Assembly: GCA_028287895.1 (NCBI GenBank)
Contig: JAQBOV010000005.1
Span: 124,001-188,000 of the forward strand
Origin: Mucilaginibacter sp.
GTDB taxonomy: Bacteria > Bacteroidota > Bacteroidia > Sphingobacteriales > Sphingobacteriaceae
Direction: 5' to 3'
DNA: 64,000 bases
Shown here: positions 40,333 to 51,839 of the stretch, piece after piece
Numbering within the stretch: position 1 is the first letter of the stretch
How the letters are laid out: each line of letters opens with the position of its first letter
Translations under genes and position numbers: made by a program
Notes under the pieces: model-generated
What the model saw: only the letters and a program-made list of their open reading frames with translations
Database searches by the model: none
Told to the model about the DNA's origin: nothing

Positions 40333-40389
40333 TTTATTGAATTTGAATGTTAAATAATAATTACCCTGATTCAGGTTGACTTTGAGAAT

Positions 40390-40739
40390 TCAGGATAACA
40401 GCTCGGGCGGGCGCCAGCAATCAGCTAAATAGGCCGAAGTAATATCTTCATTAATTGTTGGTTTCTTGTTTTTTGACAGCTCGAGCACCCGGTTTGCAAA
40501 ATCCGGCCGCTGAAGACGATAAACTATCGAAATTCCACAGGGCACAAAAGGGTTACAAAAAGTCGGTATTGCAAATCACTGCAGGGTGAGCTCTTTTTAT
40601 GCTGGCTCTGCTGTTTTTTGCCATACAGGTCGGCATTGCAAAATTTGACAGGTTTAGCCATGACCAGGTCCATATGATAAAATGGCTGCATCATCAGCAG
40701 GCCGAAATAGATGATCAATATGGAAGCAATGATTTTCAC
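40390..40739 (-). pseudogene. Frameshifted small Cys-containing membrane/secreted protein (DUF6660-like?)
   Basis: ORF 40524..40739 leaves frame at a T5 run. A +1 shift continues as CNPFVPCGISIVYRLQRPDFANRVLELSKNKKPTINEDITSAYLADCWRPPELLS*. Confidence 0.6.
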
Positions 40740-40806
40740 CGGGTCAAATATATCTATTATAACGATCAGCTAAAATGAGTTTGGTCATGGTAATGTTGAT
40801 ATTTAC

Positions 40807-41748
40807 CTATTTCTCAAACCGCGAAAAGTCGCATTCCAACGTTTTTCTGTCCCACTGGCCGGTATTGGCGGCAGCCTCATAGGTGGATTGCAGAAATTGC
40901 ATTAAAACGTCTGCAGGGTCGTCAGAGCGTTGGACAAGTTCATATAACAGCATAAACTCGCCCATTTCCGCGCTAAAAAATGCTTCATCGGGTTTAACCG
41001 GCTGTTGACTAAACCCGGGCGGTGTTGGATAACAATAAGAATAAAAAACAGGTTGTGGAAATTGCTCGTTCCCGGGCCAGAACCCACATGAGCTTACCTC
41101 GTGCGAATAGGCCTCCCGCATCACACTTAAAGGGATATTCGGTACCCGGCCAGAATACGGGGGCGCCGGCCTGCCCGAAAACCGGGTAACTGCCACATCA
41201 AAAGCGCCCCAGAAAAAATGTACCGGGCTGCATTTACCGGTAAATCTCGCTCTGAATTTGGTAAATACATTATGGATTTTAACCAATGCCATATAAAAGT
41301 CATGCATTCTTTCGGCATCGTAGGAGCGATGTATTTCGTCCTTTTCAAAAGGAATAGCCGGATCAATTTCATTTGGCGCCGCGTAAATATAAGCGCCTAT
41401 TTCTACACTGTCTAATTTATCAAATAGTTCCCTGTAAAAATTGGCTACACTGCGCGGATAAAGTTCAACTCTTGCCACACCGCCCGCGCTGGTAGTGATA
41501 TGCAGCACATGGTGTATAAAATCAAAATCGATCTGGAACACACCACCGTTATAGGGGATGCTGCCGGTGGTTAAGCCATTGGCGCTCACATAAAGCGTAA
41601 CATGCCAGGAGTGATTTAACCAGGGCATCTGCTTGAGCCTTACTTTGCCGACGATCTGCGTCCACAGATGTACCGTAGCCAGCGTATCCTTCCAGTTTTC
41701 AAATGCCAGATCGGGCCATTGGGTGGTATTAATGGTTGCATTGAGCAT
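40807..41748 (-). CDS. DUF5996 family protein
   Basis: WPDLAFENWKDTLATVHLWTQIVGKVRLKQMPWLNHSWHVTLYVSANGLTTG. Confidence 0.88.
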   Translation of the reverse strand: MLNATINTTQWPDLAFENWKDTLATVHLWTQIVGKVRLKQMPWLNHSWHVTLYVSANGLTTGSIPYNGGVFQIDFDFIHHVLHITTSAGGVARVELYPRSVANFYRELFDKLDSVEIGAYIYAAPNEIDPAIPFEKDEIHRSYDAERMHDFYMALVKIHNVFTKFRARFTGKCSPVHFFWGAFDVAVTRFSGRPAPPYSGRVPNIPLSVMREAYSHEVSSCGFWPGNEQFPQPVFYSYCYPTPPGFSQQPVKPDEAFFSAEMGEFMLLYELVQRSDDPADVLMQFLQSTYEAAANTGQWDRKTLECDFSRFEK

Positions 41749-41751
41749 GAT

Positions 41752-42852
41752 TTATATCCTCTCTTTTTTGCCTGAATCCAGGCTGCGGTAAATGGCATCT
41801 ACCACCTTCATATCCTTCCTGCCTTCTTCGCCCGGTACGCGCGACTGTTCATTCCGCATCACACAATTGGCAAAATCATCCATTTGTGCAGCTTGCTGTA
41901 TGATCTGCGGAAATGGCATGGGCCCTTTTGGCGTATAGCCGTCAATGCCTCCATAGCCAAAAGCCGGCTCCAACCCGAATTTTCCCCGTTCAGCTTCTGC
42001 ATGCAGATAGCTCCAGTCGTGGTTATAGCTCGATTTGCCTTTGGCCACAAATCCGCCGGGAAACTCCAGTTCCCAAAATACCGTTTCGTCCACTTCTTTA
42101 AAAAAGTCCGGACGTGTTTTTTCCTGTGTGGCAGTTACAGCGATCGGCTCCTGCCCGAGCGTATACCTGGTCCCTTGTATGGAGTAGATGCCCATATCCA
42201 TCAGTCCGCCGCCCCCTGCCAGAGCTTTTTTCAAACGCCATGCATTTGGGTCGCCGCGATAGGTGAAGCCGTTGCCCGTGTCGATGGATTTCACCTTGCC
42301 ATACACCTGCTTCTGTCCGAGCTTCATAATTTCCATGTTGTGCGGCTCAAAATGCAGGCGGTAACCTATAGAAAGCAAGCGGCCGGCTTTTTTGCAAGCG
42401 GCTATCATATCTTCACAGTCTTTTGCATTCAGGGCCATCGGCTTTTCGCAGATCACATGCTTACCAGCCTGGGCCGCCCTGATGGTATATTCCTTATGCA
42501 TAGATACCGGCAGCACTACGTAGATAATATCAATGTCCGGGTTGTGCGCTACCTGATCGAAAGTCTCGTAGTTGTAAGTATTCTTTTCGGAGACATTGTA
42601 CTGCTTTTGCCAGGCGGCCGCTTTGGCAGGATGCCCGGTAACGATACCCGCCAGGTAACAGTTCCGGGTATGCTGCAATGCCGGAGCCAGCTGGCCAGAA
42701 CTATAATAGCCCAGACCCACTAATGCTATCCCGAGCTTTTTGCCCGCTTTGGCTGCAGATAAATTGAAAGGATTGCCCAGGGCCAATGTTCCGGCGCCAA
42801 TTGCTCCTGCACGTATAAAATCGCGCCGCGAAAAATTGTTGGATGTTTTCAT
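41752..42852 (-). CDS. Gfo/Idh/MocA family oxidoreductase with Tat signal
   Basis: SRRDFIRAGAIGAGTLALG; GLGYYSSGQLAPAL; VICEKPMALNAKDCEDM. Confidence 0.93.
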   Translation of the reverse strand: MKTSNNFSRRDFIRAGAIGAGTLALGNPFNLSAAKAGKKLGIALVGLGYYSSGQLAPALQHTRNCYLAGIVTGHPAKAAAWQKQYNVSEKNTYNYETFDQVAHNPDIDIIYVVLPVSMHKEYTIRAAQAGKHVICEKPMALNAKDCEDMIAACKKAGRLLSIGYRLHFEPHNMEIMKLGQKQVYGKVKSIDTGNGFTYRGDPNAWRLKKALAGGGGLMDMGIYSIQGTRYTLGQEPIAVTATQEKTRPDFFKEVDETVFWELEFPGGFVAKGKSSYNHDWSYLHAEAERGKFGLEPAFGYGGIDGYTPKGPMPFPQIIQQAAQMDDFANCVMRNEQSRVPGEEGRKDMKVVDAIYRSLDSGKKERI

Positions 42853-43043
42853 GATTTAACGATCAGGCTGTAATATGTAAATATAGCTATGAACTCCTAA
42901 TATCTTCAAAATAAACATGTTATTAATAAAAAATAAACATGCTATTAGTAACGTCTTTAGTTGGTTTTCGTATGATCAAATTCCCCTATTGTGACTCAAA
43001 AAAGTTATTATTCAATTAATTTTGGCACGCGATATTATTTACT

Positions 43044-43387
<344 letters not shown>

Positions 43388-43469
43388 TCCTGCTTTATAT
43401 CTGCCTTTCATATTATAAAAATATGTCTTAAATTGCTGCGTATCAGCAGAGGCAGTAATTATAAACAAG

Positions 43470-45209
43470 ATGAGATTGAAATACACCGTTACGATAATAT
43501 TTGTGTCGGTCATTGCTTTTATAATGGCTCAATCTTTCTATTACTCCAAGAAAAAGGAAGCAGTAGTTACCCAATCCTATTTCAAGGCATTTGCTGTCAA
43601 AGTCTCACTGTGTGCACCGCTTTATGATCACCAGGATTTTCTTGCTGATATACCGGCATTAAAAGGCTGGGGAAATTATAAATGGAAAATTTCTTCTGCC
43701 TCAGATAGCACCCAGTTTTATTTTAACCAGGGGATAAGTATGTACTATGCTTTTCATTCAATAGAAGCTATCGCTTCATTCACCAAGGCTACCCATCTTG
43801 ATCCGGATTGTGCAATGGCCTGGTATGGAAAAGCACTGGCCATGGGCCCGACCATAAATTACCCCAATGGTTACCGCCCGCCTTCGGATGCGCTTGAAGC
43901 TGCGGTTAAAAGCCAAGAATTATCCGCCCAGTGCACCGCTTTGGAAAAAGACCTGATCAATGCCATTGGGCAACGTTACAGTGCGGATACCTCCATGAGT
44001 ATAAAGCAATTAAGGATCAATTATGCAAATGCGATGCAGCTGGTTTATGCGAAACATCCTGCAAATGCTGATGCGATAACACTTTGTGCAGATGCATTAC
44101 TTTTATTGCATCCTTGGGACCTTTATACTTACGATTTTAAATCCAGACCATGGACACCGAAAATAAAGCGTCTTTTGGAAAAGGCTATGGTCATCTCGCC
44201 CAAGCATCCCGGTGCCAACCATTATTATATTCATACAATGGAGGAATCTGCCACGCCGGGTTTAGCTGCAAAAAGTGCACACCTGCTCGATACCCTGATG
44301 CCACAGGTATCACATATGACACATATGCCGTCGCATATTTATGTCCGCACAGGGGATTATCAAAGAGGAATAAAAAACAATAACGATGCTGTTGCCGCTT
44401 TTGGCGCCTATGTTAAACAATATGCGCCGGTCAGGAATGGGTTTGCCTTGTACCAGGCTCATAATATGCATATGAAAATCAGCTGCGCACAAATGGCCGG
44501 CAATTATAAAACATCAATAGATGCGTCCAAAGAACTCCAAGCCCAGGCCCTGCCTGAATACCTGGCGCTGAAAAGTGGCGATGGCAATTATATGCAATAC
44601 CTTTATTTAGAGCCGATACTAACGGATGTCCGTTTTGGAAAGTGGGAGGATGTCTTAAAGGCACCGGTTGTTGATACTTTAGCTTATGCTTCTGTTCTAC
44701 AACATTTTGCCCGCGGCATGGCGCTTAGCCGTAAAGGGAATACAGCAATGGCTCAGCAGGAATTAGATCAGCTCAACAAAAAGATGCTGGATAAATCTTT
44801 GAAATACGCCATGGATAACTCTAATTCTGTTTATCAGACCGCCGCTATTGCCAGGTTGATATTACAGGGGGTAATTGCCGAAGGGCAAAAACGGTACGGA
44901 CCGGCCATTGAACATTTACAAAAAGCAGTTTATGCAGAAGACCACTTACTTTACAGTGAACCCCGCGACTGGCCCATACCTGCAAGGCAATATTTAGCCA
45001 ATATATTAATTGAGGCGGGCAAGTACAGCCAGGCGATAGCAACCTTAAAACAGGATCTTGTGATCAACCCCAATAACGGATGGTCGTTAACCGGGCTTCA
45101 ACTGGCTTATAAACAAACGAATAATGATATCGCATTGAGGAAAGTGCAGTCACAAATGAAAAGCGCCTGGAAAATCAAAGATATGCCCATTCAGCGGCCT
45201 GTGTTTTGA
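43470..45209 (+). CDS. Tetratricopeptide repeat protein
   Basis: AIASFTKATHLDPDCAMAWYGKALAMG; C-terminal TPR-like YSQAIATLKQDLVINPNNGWSLTGL. Confidence 0.85.
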   Translation: MRLKYTVTIIFVSVIAFIMAQSFYYSKKKEAVVTQSYFKAFAVKVSLCAPLYDHQDFLADIPALKGWGNYKWKISSASDSTQFYFNQGISMYYAFHSIEAIASFTKATHLDPDCAMAWYGKALAMGPTINYPNGYRPPSDALEAAVKSQELSAQCTALEKDLINAIGQRYSADTSMSIKQLRINYANAMQLVYAKHPANADAITLCADALLLLHPWDLYTYDFKSRPWTPKIKRLLEKAMVISPKHPGANHYYIHTMEESATPGLAAKSAHLLDTLMPQVSHMTHMPSHIYVRTGDYQRGIKNNNDAVAAFGAYVKQYAPVRNGFALYQAHNMHMKISCAQMAGNYKTSIDASKELQAQALPEYLALKSGDGNYMQYLYLEPILTDVRFGKWEDVLKAPVVDTLAYASVLQHFARGMALSRKGNTAMAQQELDQLNKKMLDKSLKYAMDNSNSVYQTAAIARLILQGVIAEGQKRYGPAIEHLQKAVYAEDHLLYSEPRDWPIPARQYLANILIEAGKYSQAIATLKQDLVINPNNGWSLTGLQLAYKQTNNDIALRKVQSQMKSAWKIKDMPIQRPVF

Positions 45210-45217
45210 TATTCAAT

Positions 45218-46072
45218 TCAATCCTCGAAACTCTCTTTGTATTTTTTGATGGCCCTGACGATGGATTGTACAATTTCGGACTGGCCTTCGGTTGAATTTA
45301 AGTAGTCTTCGTCCCGGGGATTATTGATAAATCCCGTTTCCACCAATACGGCGGGCATCGTGCTTTGCTGTAAAACCAGTACACCCTGTTCCTTTACGCC
45401 CAGGCTATGCCTGCCATCCTCTTTTTTAAATTCATGGTTTACCAGGTCGGCAAAACGGATACATTCCTTACGGTATTTTTGCTGAAAATTGCTCAGCACA
45501 ATAGTGTTAATCGCATCGTTTTGCCCGTAACCACTGTACTTCTCTTTATAATCCTTTTCAATAAATATTGATGAGTTCTCTCTCAATGCTTCAAGTTGTT
45601 CACCAGCCCGGTGATAGCCATAAACCAGTAAAAGTACGCCACGCTCATCACTCACCCTTTCAGGCGAGGCATTGCAGTGGATGGATATAAACAGGTTGCC
45701 CTTGTGTTCACTGGCTATACGATCTCTTCGGTGCAGTTCTATAAACTCATCGGTGGTACGCGTCATCACCGCATCCAAGGATGGCATCTGTTCGCCAAGG
45801 GCTCTGCGTAGTTTTTTGGCGATAGCCAGTGCCACGTTTTTCTCTTTGGAGTAAGAGCCGTGTGCGCCGGGGTCCTTACCCCCGTGCCCGGCATCGATAA
45901 TGACCGTTGTGAATTTAAATGCAGGCGCTATAGCCGGGATTTCAACAGTTTTTTTATGATGCTTCTTTTTAACCGTCTGAGCCAGACTATTCTGGCAGAA
46001 AACAAATACCGTGACAACAACAGGAATTATAAATATTTTAAGAGCTGACGAGTATCGATGAACCATATCCAA
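45218..46072 (-). CDS. N-acetylmuramoyl-L-alanine amidase (Amidase_3)
   Basis: VIIDAGHGGKDPGAHG, FISIHCNA, VLVETGFINNPRDE. Confidence 0.95.
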   Translation of the reverse strand: MDMVHRYSSALKIFIIPVVVTVFVFCQNSLAQTVKKKHHKKTVEIPAIAPAFKFTTVIIDAGHGGKDPGAHGSYSKEKNVALAIAKKLRRALGEQMPSLDAVMTRTTDEFIELHRRDRIASEHKGNLFISIHCNASPERVSDERGVLLLVYGYHRAGEQLEALRENSSIFIEKDYKEKYSGYGQNDAINTIVLSNFQQKYRKECIRFADLVNHEFKKEDGRHSLGVKEQGVLVLQQSTMPAVLVETGFINNPRDEDYLNSTEGQSEIVQSIVRAIKKYKESFED

Positions 46073-46542
46073 TTTGATGCAATTTTAATTAATAAGCACG
46101 GCATGCGCATTATATTTTGTCAAAAAAAGTAATATTCACATTGTGTTTCAAGTGTTTAAATTTTATCCGAAAGAAAAATAGTTGCTTCAGCCAAGCCATC
46201 CAGCAGGGCATACTTCATCGCAATAGGTTATCTGGACCAAATAAAATCAAGTCTAAAAAAATATATGATAACAAATTACGTTATACCAATAGGTTAGCCG
46301 TGAGGTTTTGATGGAGTTAAGAGCGTGAAGGATTGGAAAATAAACATTGCAGTAAGGCAACCTTTTTCGGTTACAAAACGTAATCATACAATAACCGGCA
46401 GGAGCTAAGTGAAGAGGATGATCGCTGATCATTATATGAGCGGCGGGGTGGTGTAGTAGTTCATAGTGCCCTTGCCGCTCTTTTTTTATCGGCTCATTTC
46501 TCTATCAATTTTCCCCTGAGACAACCCGCCGCAATTATCATG

Positions 46543-47592
46543 CTATTTTATGCTGATAAGTGATTGTCCGGTTTGCTCTATTAACCAACCAAAAGAGATA
46601 ATGTTTTTTTCAGGGATATCGTTTTGCCGCAATAAAGTTTCAAATTCATTTTCATGACCCGCCTCAACTGCCACCAGCAGGCCGCCGCTTGTCTGCGGAT
46701 CCGCAAGAATATGCTTTTGTTTGTCTGTTAACTCACCAATTTTATGTCCATAGCTGGCCCAGTTGCGGTTGGTACCACCCGGAACGCTATTTTGTTCCAG
46801 GTACTCATCCAGCACGTCAATTTTGGGTACTTTATCAAATTCAATAACTGACTGCAAATTGCTGCCCTGGCACATTTCTGATAAATGGCCAAGCAAACCG
46901 AAACCGGTTACATCGGTCATGGCTTTTACATAGGCTAATTTGCCAAGCTGCTCCCCTATTTTGTTGAGTTTAACCATGCTTTCAAAAGCAATTGAAGCGT
47001 GTTCCGGCTTCAAAATCCCTTTCTTTTGGGCGGTAGTTAATATGCCCACTCCCAAAGCTTTGGTCAAATACAGGCGGCATCCGGCAGTAGCCGTTGAGTT
47101 TTGTTTAAGGTGTTTAATATCGGCCAGACCGTTAACAGCCAAGCCAAAAACCGGTTCCGGACAATCAATACTATGCCCGCCGGCCAGGCTTATCCCTGCT
47201 TCGGCGCAAACCGCTCTTGAACCTTCCAATACTCTTTGGGCTATTTCGGGAGGCAACTTATCTACCGGCCAGCCTAATATGGCAATGGCCAGTATGGGTT
47301 TGCCGCCCATCGCATACACATCGCTGATAGCATTGGCCGATGCAATACGCCCAAAATCGTAGGCATCATCCACTATCGGCATAAAGAAGTCGGTAGTTGA
47401 TATCAATGCTGTGCCATTGCCCAGATCATAAACAGCGGCATCGTCGCGCTTGTCATTGCCAACCAGTAAATTACTGTCAGTTTGATAAGTGATGGGGCTA
47501 TGCAGCATCTTATCCAGTATAGCCGGACTGATCTTGCAGCCGCAGCCTGCCCCGTGAGAGTATTGTGTAAGTTTAATTTCTTCTAAGATCAT
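46543..47592 (-). CDS. selD: Selenide, water dikinase
   Basis: [10 protein letters not shown] catalytic Cys motif; [12 protein letters not shown] at 47592 ([20 protein letters not shown]) preferred over 47691. Confidence 0.95.
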   Translation of the reverse strand: MILEEIKLTQYSHGAGCGCKISPAILDKMLHSPITYQTDSNLLVGNDKRDDAAVYDLGNGTALISTTDFFMPIVDDAYDFGRIASANAISDVYAMGGKPILAIAILGWPVDKLPPEIAQRVLEGSRAVCAEAGISLAGGHSIDCPEPVFGLAVNGLADIKHLKQNSTATAGCRLYLTKALGVGILTTAQKKGILKPEHASIAFESMVKLNKIGEQLGKLAYVKAMTDVTGFGLLGHLSEMCQGSNLQSVIEFDKVPKIDVLDEYLEQNSVPGGTNRNWASYGHKIGELTDKQKHILADPQTSGGLLVAVEAGHENEFETLLRQNDIPEKNIISFGWLIEQTGQSLISIK

Positions 47593-48643
47593 GTGAATGA
47601 ATATGAGGGAGAACCCCTGCCATTTTACAGGAAAATTCCAGTATTGGTGAAGCATTTTTTGAGGCATCTGTATCCTGACAATCCAGTTCATAAGTGCTTT
47701 CGGCTGGCCGTTTACTTAACCCTGCCCGGTAAGTTTTGTCATAATACACCAAGACCAGGCTGATAAAATCGGCCATACGACCCTCGTTTATAGCTGATAT
47801 GGCATTTTTTGTTTGCTCGGGGCCAAGCCGTTTCCAGATGCGTTGGGTGCACCCGACCAGGAAGTCCTTATCCAGCCGGCCATATTCCTGCACTAAAAAT
47901 TCGATCCTTTGAGCTGCCGGTATTCTTATATTCAGCAGGTTGGCCTCTCTCATTTGACGCCATAACCCATTGGGTATTGATCGCTTACCAATGGTAATGC
48001 TTTCATCCTCGATCCATATCGGTTTATCCTTGTTTGCCTGGTATAATTGCGCGGCGAGTTCGTTTTCAAACTGCTCCTGGCTGGGTTGGATCATCCTTTG
48101 CATTGAGCCGTATGAGGACCCCTGGTGCTGAGCCAGGTCTTCCAGGTCGATGATTTGCTCGCCCAGGTTTTTTAGTTGATGAAGAATGAGCGTTTTTCCC
48201 GATCCTGTCATCCCGCCCAATACCAGCAGATTATACTTTTGTTCAAACTGATCTAAAACCCAGCGGCGGTATTTTTTGTAGCCGCCTTCCAACAGGTAAA
48301 CTTCGAAGCCATACAGGTTGAGCGCCCAGGCCATGGCGCCGCTGCGCATACCGCCACGCCAGCAATGCAGGGCGATCTTTTTACCCGGGGCAATTTCCAG
48401 CGCTTGTTTTATAAAGCCCGACCATTTAGAACCCGTCAGATCAAAACCAAGCAATATTGCCGGTTCCCGTCCCTGTTGCTTATAAGTAGTGCCCACCTTC
48501 ACACGCTCTTCATTACTAAAAAGCGCGATGTTATACGCCCCGACTAGATGCCCCTGTGCAAACTCGGCAGGTGTGCGCACATCGACCACTGGGATAGTTT
48601 TATCCAGGCTGATGAAGCGATCTATTGCAAGGTTTTTAATCAT
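47573..48643 (-). CDS. mnmH: tRNA 2-selenouridine synthase
   Basis: Rhodanese domain [17 protein letters not shown]-loop GGMTGSGKT; 20-nt overlap with selD start. Confidence 0.95.
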   Translation of the reverse strand: MIKNLAIDRFISLDKTIPVVDVRTPAEFAQGHLVGAYNIALFSNEERVKVGTTYKQQGREPAILLGFDLTGSKWSGFIKQALEIAPGKKIALHCWRGGMRSGAMAWALNLYGFEVYLLEGGYKKYRRWVLDQFEQKYNLLVLGGMTGSGKTLILHQLKNLGEQIIDLEDLAQHQGSSYGSMQRMIQPSQEQFENELAAQLYQANKDKPIWIEDESITIGKRSIPNGLWRQMREANLLNIRIPAAQRIEFLVQEYGRLDKDFLVGCTQRIWKRLGPEQTKNAISAINEGRMADFISLVLVYYDKTYRAGLSKRPAESTYELDCQDTDASKNASPILEFSCKMAGVLPHIHSHDLRRN

Positions 48644-48697
48644 CAGGCTATTCTAGCGCGTAATTGAAGGTGCAAAAATAGCGTATTTATAACAGGA

Positions 48698-50269
48698 TTA
48701 CTTCGCCGTTTTCGACAATAAAAAGTCAAGCCCGTCCTTACCAGGTAATTTTTCTGCCGATGACTTTTCGTCAAACACCATAACCATATTCCCGCCGGTG
48801 TTATACTTTGGCCACAGGGGCAATCCATCACCATTGGGGTTGCCTGTTTTTACAAAATTGACCCAGTATGCCGACATCTGCTTTGCCAGTTCCCGATCAG
48901 CAGGCGCAAATGGACGGTTGTTTAAAAATTTGAGGTTATCCATCATATAAGGTACTTCTGCGGTGTGGAATGCACCATATTTTACCATATCGCCCATGGC
49001 AGGAACTTTCCGTGCAAAATTGTAAACATACACCGGGGAGTTGGGTATTTCGCTTTGCACATTCGCCCATTGATAGCCCGATAAAGCAAATATGCGGTCC
49101 CTGTTCAGCTCAATCTGTGACCTTTTGGCCTGCTCATCGGTTTGTGCAGGGAAATACTTTAAAAACGTTTCTGCATCGCTGCCATAATCCTTCTGTGCTT
49201 TCTTTCTAAAATCCTCCTTGCTCTGGGTGCCTCCGCCAAACTCATCACCATTCCACCCGATGATTACGGGCACATGATTTTGCTTATTTGCCGCAAAAAT
49301 ATCAGCCACCGGTTCCGGCAATACGTAACCATCAATAATGGGTCCGTAACTTCTCTCGAATTTTTTCTGCACTTGTTCAGCAGATAAAGCCCGCATTTGT
49401 GCCAGCGATCTGGCGCCGGCCTTTTCGGCCAGTTTCACGCCCTGCTCCTGTGCAGTTTGCAGCGAGGCCCAGGCCAGTAAAGGATTTTTTATCAACAGCG
49501 AACCACTCTCGGCAATAGCGCTGCTGAACAAGCCCTTTGCCAACGGCGAGGCCACCAAACAATTCACACTCATGGACCCTGCCGACTGTCCGGCAATGGT
49601 CACCTTATGAGCATCACCGCCGAAAGCCGCAATATTTTTCTGGATCCATTTTAAAGCGGCTATCTGGTCGAGCAGGCCATAATTTCCGGATGCTTTCCCC
49701 TTAGATTCTTTGGTCAGTTCCGGATGGGCAAGAAAACCAAAAGCCCCTACCCTGTAATTGATAGAAACAAATACCACTCCTTTTTTAGCCATCGCTTCGC
49801 CATCATAAATAGCGCAGGCACTGCCCCCGCTGCCAAAACCGCCGCCATATATCCATACAAAAACCGGCTTTTTATCCGCTTTGGTTTTGGCATTCGTCCA
49901 CACATTCAGATAAAGACAGTCCTCGCTGATGGGTTGCTCAGGTATCAGAAACTCGGAGGTATACACCATAAACGGTACCGGCTTTGACTGCATGGGACTT
50001 GGACCAAAGGCGTCGCATTTTTTTACACCATCCCAACGGGCAACAGGTTGCGGGGCCTTCCATCGCAGGTTGCCAACCGGCGGCGCGGCAAATGGAATCC
50101 CTTTATAGGCAGTTACATCGCCCGAGCTGTTCTCTACGCCCGAAACCAAGCCTGCATCTGTTTTTACAACAGATAAAAACATGGCCCTATTGACAATAAA
50201 TGAATAAAAAAGGAAAGACGCTGACAGGATCAAAACGCCAAAGGCAATTTTAGTTTGTTTTTTCATCAT
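48698..50269 (-). CDS. Carboxylesterase/lipase family protein
   Basis: GQSAGSMS nucleophile elbow, EDCLYLNVWTN, YNFARKVP. Confidence 0.95.
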   Translation of the reverse strand: MMKKQTKIAFGVLILSASFLFYSFIVNRAMFLSVVKTDAGLVSGVENSSGDVTAYKGIPFAAPPVGNLRWKAPQPVARWDGVKKCDAFGPSPMQSKPVPFMVYTSEFLIPEQPISEDCLYLNVWTNAKTKADKKPVFVWIYGGGFGSGGSACAIYDGEAMAKKGVVFVSINYRVGAFGFLAHPELTKESKGKASGNYGLLDQIAALKWIQKNIAAFGGDAHKVTIAGQSAGSMSVNCLVASPLAKGLFSSAIAESGSLLIKNPLLAWASLQTAQEQGVKLAEKAGARSLAQMRALSAEQVQKKFERSYGPIIDGYVLPEPVADIFAANKQNHVPVIIGWNGDEFGGGTQSKEDFRKKAQKDYGSDAETFLKYFPAQTDEQAKRSQIELNRDRIFALSGYQWANVQSEIPNSPVYVYNFARKVPAMGDMVKYGAFHTAEVPYMMDNLKFLNNRPFAPADRELAKQMSAYWVNFVKTGNPNGDGLPLWPKYNTGGNMVMVFDEKSSAEKLPGKDGLDFLLSKTAK

Positions 50270-50509
50270 GGGAAAAATGCTGATGTGTCGGTTTGACGCA
50301 ATCTAATATTTGTTTTTGGCAAATCAAAATGTGAACTCATCCAACAACATCACGGTGCCTATCAAGATTGCCAGGCCTCTGCTATTGAATCTTATGAAGA
50401 TTTGTTGAATTATCATTAAATTCAGACTTACGGGAGTTAGCACGGAACTAAAAAGGCCATTCCTTGGGAACCGCCCTTTAATTTTGATCATAACCAGCTA
50501 TTTGGTTTT

Positions 50510-50695
50510 CTAAGCCAGCTGTTTTTTTAATCTCTTTTCAACAGCAGTGACCGAATTTCCGACAGCCCTTATCGCTGATTTTAATTGTTCAACGGTAACA
50601 CCAAATTTCTTTGCCCAATATTCAGCCTCATAATATTCGCTTACGTTAATATGGTCATTGGTTGTGAAGTTTTTAGAGAAAATTTTATTGTCCAT
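50510..50695 (-). CDS. DUF3606 domain-containing protein
   Basis: INVSEYYEAEYWAKKFGVTVEQLKSAIRAVGNSVTAVEKRLK. Confidence 0.85.
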   Translation of the reverse strand: MDNKIFSKNFTTNDHINVSEYYEAEYWAKKFGVTVEQLKSAIRAVGNSVTAVEKRLKKQLA

Positions 50696-50809
50696 AGATT
50701 ATTAACAATTAGTTTACCTATAACAATAGAATTTTTGAATGGTTTTGAACCTGATCTTTAAAGTGGCGCTCGTAATTAGTTAATCCGGACTGACAGGATA
50801 AACATCAAA

Positions 50810-51712
50810 TTATCTGGCCGCCCAAATACCTGAAATAGGTGCTGCCGATACCTTATCATCAGATGGCAAACCATACATAGCCTCCAGGGTATGCAGCACA
50901 TGATAATGATTGATGGGCTTACTGTATTCCATCTGATTAACCCTGTCGCCATAAAAAATAGTTGCTATTCTGTTGCCATTTTTCGTGTCATAATCATCTT
51001 CGTCGAAAGTCACTATCAGTAAGCTGTTATGCTTTTTGGCCCAGTCGGCATAGTCAGAAATATTTTTCTTTAACCAATGGTCGCCCCGCCGGATAGCAGC
51101 CGCGTCACCTGCAAATCCGATGTTGTGCATGTCATTATCCATATCGGGGACAACAAATGATACAGTGGGTAAATGTTTAAAGTTCTTTGGGAAATCGTCC
51201 ATCGATACGCTGAGCGATTCCGGTATAGTATTAGGCCCCGTACCCAGCCAGTTCACCCATGGCGTGTGCTTACGGGCGTAAAGATGCCCTACTGTGACTG
51301 AACTGGAAAGTGAAGTACATCCCAGGAAACCAGTGGCGGGCATAGTTTGTGCATACCCTATAAAGGTAAATCCCTTGCTAATCAGGGCCGCTCCCAGGTT
51401 GGGCGTTTTGAACGGGGTTTTACCTGCCAGGCACCCGTCTCCCTTCACTCCCTGGGTACTGCCGGAATACAGGGCAAGGTAATTCGGCTGGCTTGGATGC
51501 CCTATGCCATGTGAATCGGTAAATAAAGTCCCCCCTTTTGCCAGTTCGTTAATATAAGGGGCATTGGCCGAACCGATCAGTTCGCTGTAGGCATGGTTTT
51601 CTTCTATCACAACAACAACATGATCATATCGGGGAATATCAGTTTGACCTTGAGGTGAAGAAAAGAAAGCGCTTAAAATGATCAGGCTGGTTAATAATGT
51701 TAGTATTTTCAA
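50810..51712 (-). CDS. Acid phosphatase / phosphoesterase family protein
   Basis: YDHVVVVIEENHAYSELIG; HPSQPNYLALYSG; FDEDDYD. Confidence 0.92.
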   Translation of the reverse strand: MKILTLLTSLIILSAFFSSPQGQTDIPRYDHVVVVIEENHAYSELIGSANAPYINELAKGGTLFTDSHGIGHPSQPNYLALYSGSTQGVKGDGCLAGKTPFKTPNLGAALISKGFTFIGYAQTMPATGFLGCTSLSSSVTVGHLYARKHTPWVNWLGTGPNTIPESLSVSMDDFPKNFKHLPTVSFVVPDMDNDMHNIGFAGDAAAIRRGDHWLKKNISDYADWAKKHNSLLIVTFDEDDYDTKNGNRIATIFYGDRVNQMEYSKPINHYHVLHTLEAMYGLPSDDKVSAAPISGIWAAR

Positions 51713-51839
51713 CTTTTTTAAAAAAAATGATTTAGGTCAGCAACAACCGACCAATGGGGTAACATCAAAATTAGCTATCTGGTTTAACTATTTTTAAAAT
51801 ATCTTTCAGATATCTGCCAGGCTCATTCCTAATCTAAGC

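Noticed and set aside
41884-42723. 279-aa plus-strand ORF
   Set aside because: Long, but completely antisense to the Gfo/Idh/MocA oxidoreductase with its Tat motif; no family features.
46438-46487. Intact tRNA gene
   Set aside because: D-arm-like text only; no anticodon or T-arm and no CCA-compatible acceptor stem.
47573-47691. N-terminal extension of selD in the ORF track
   Set aside because: It overlaps the mnmH 3' end; the SelD family start [20 protein letters not shown] at 47592 is better supported.
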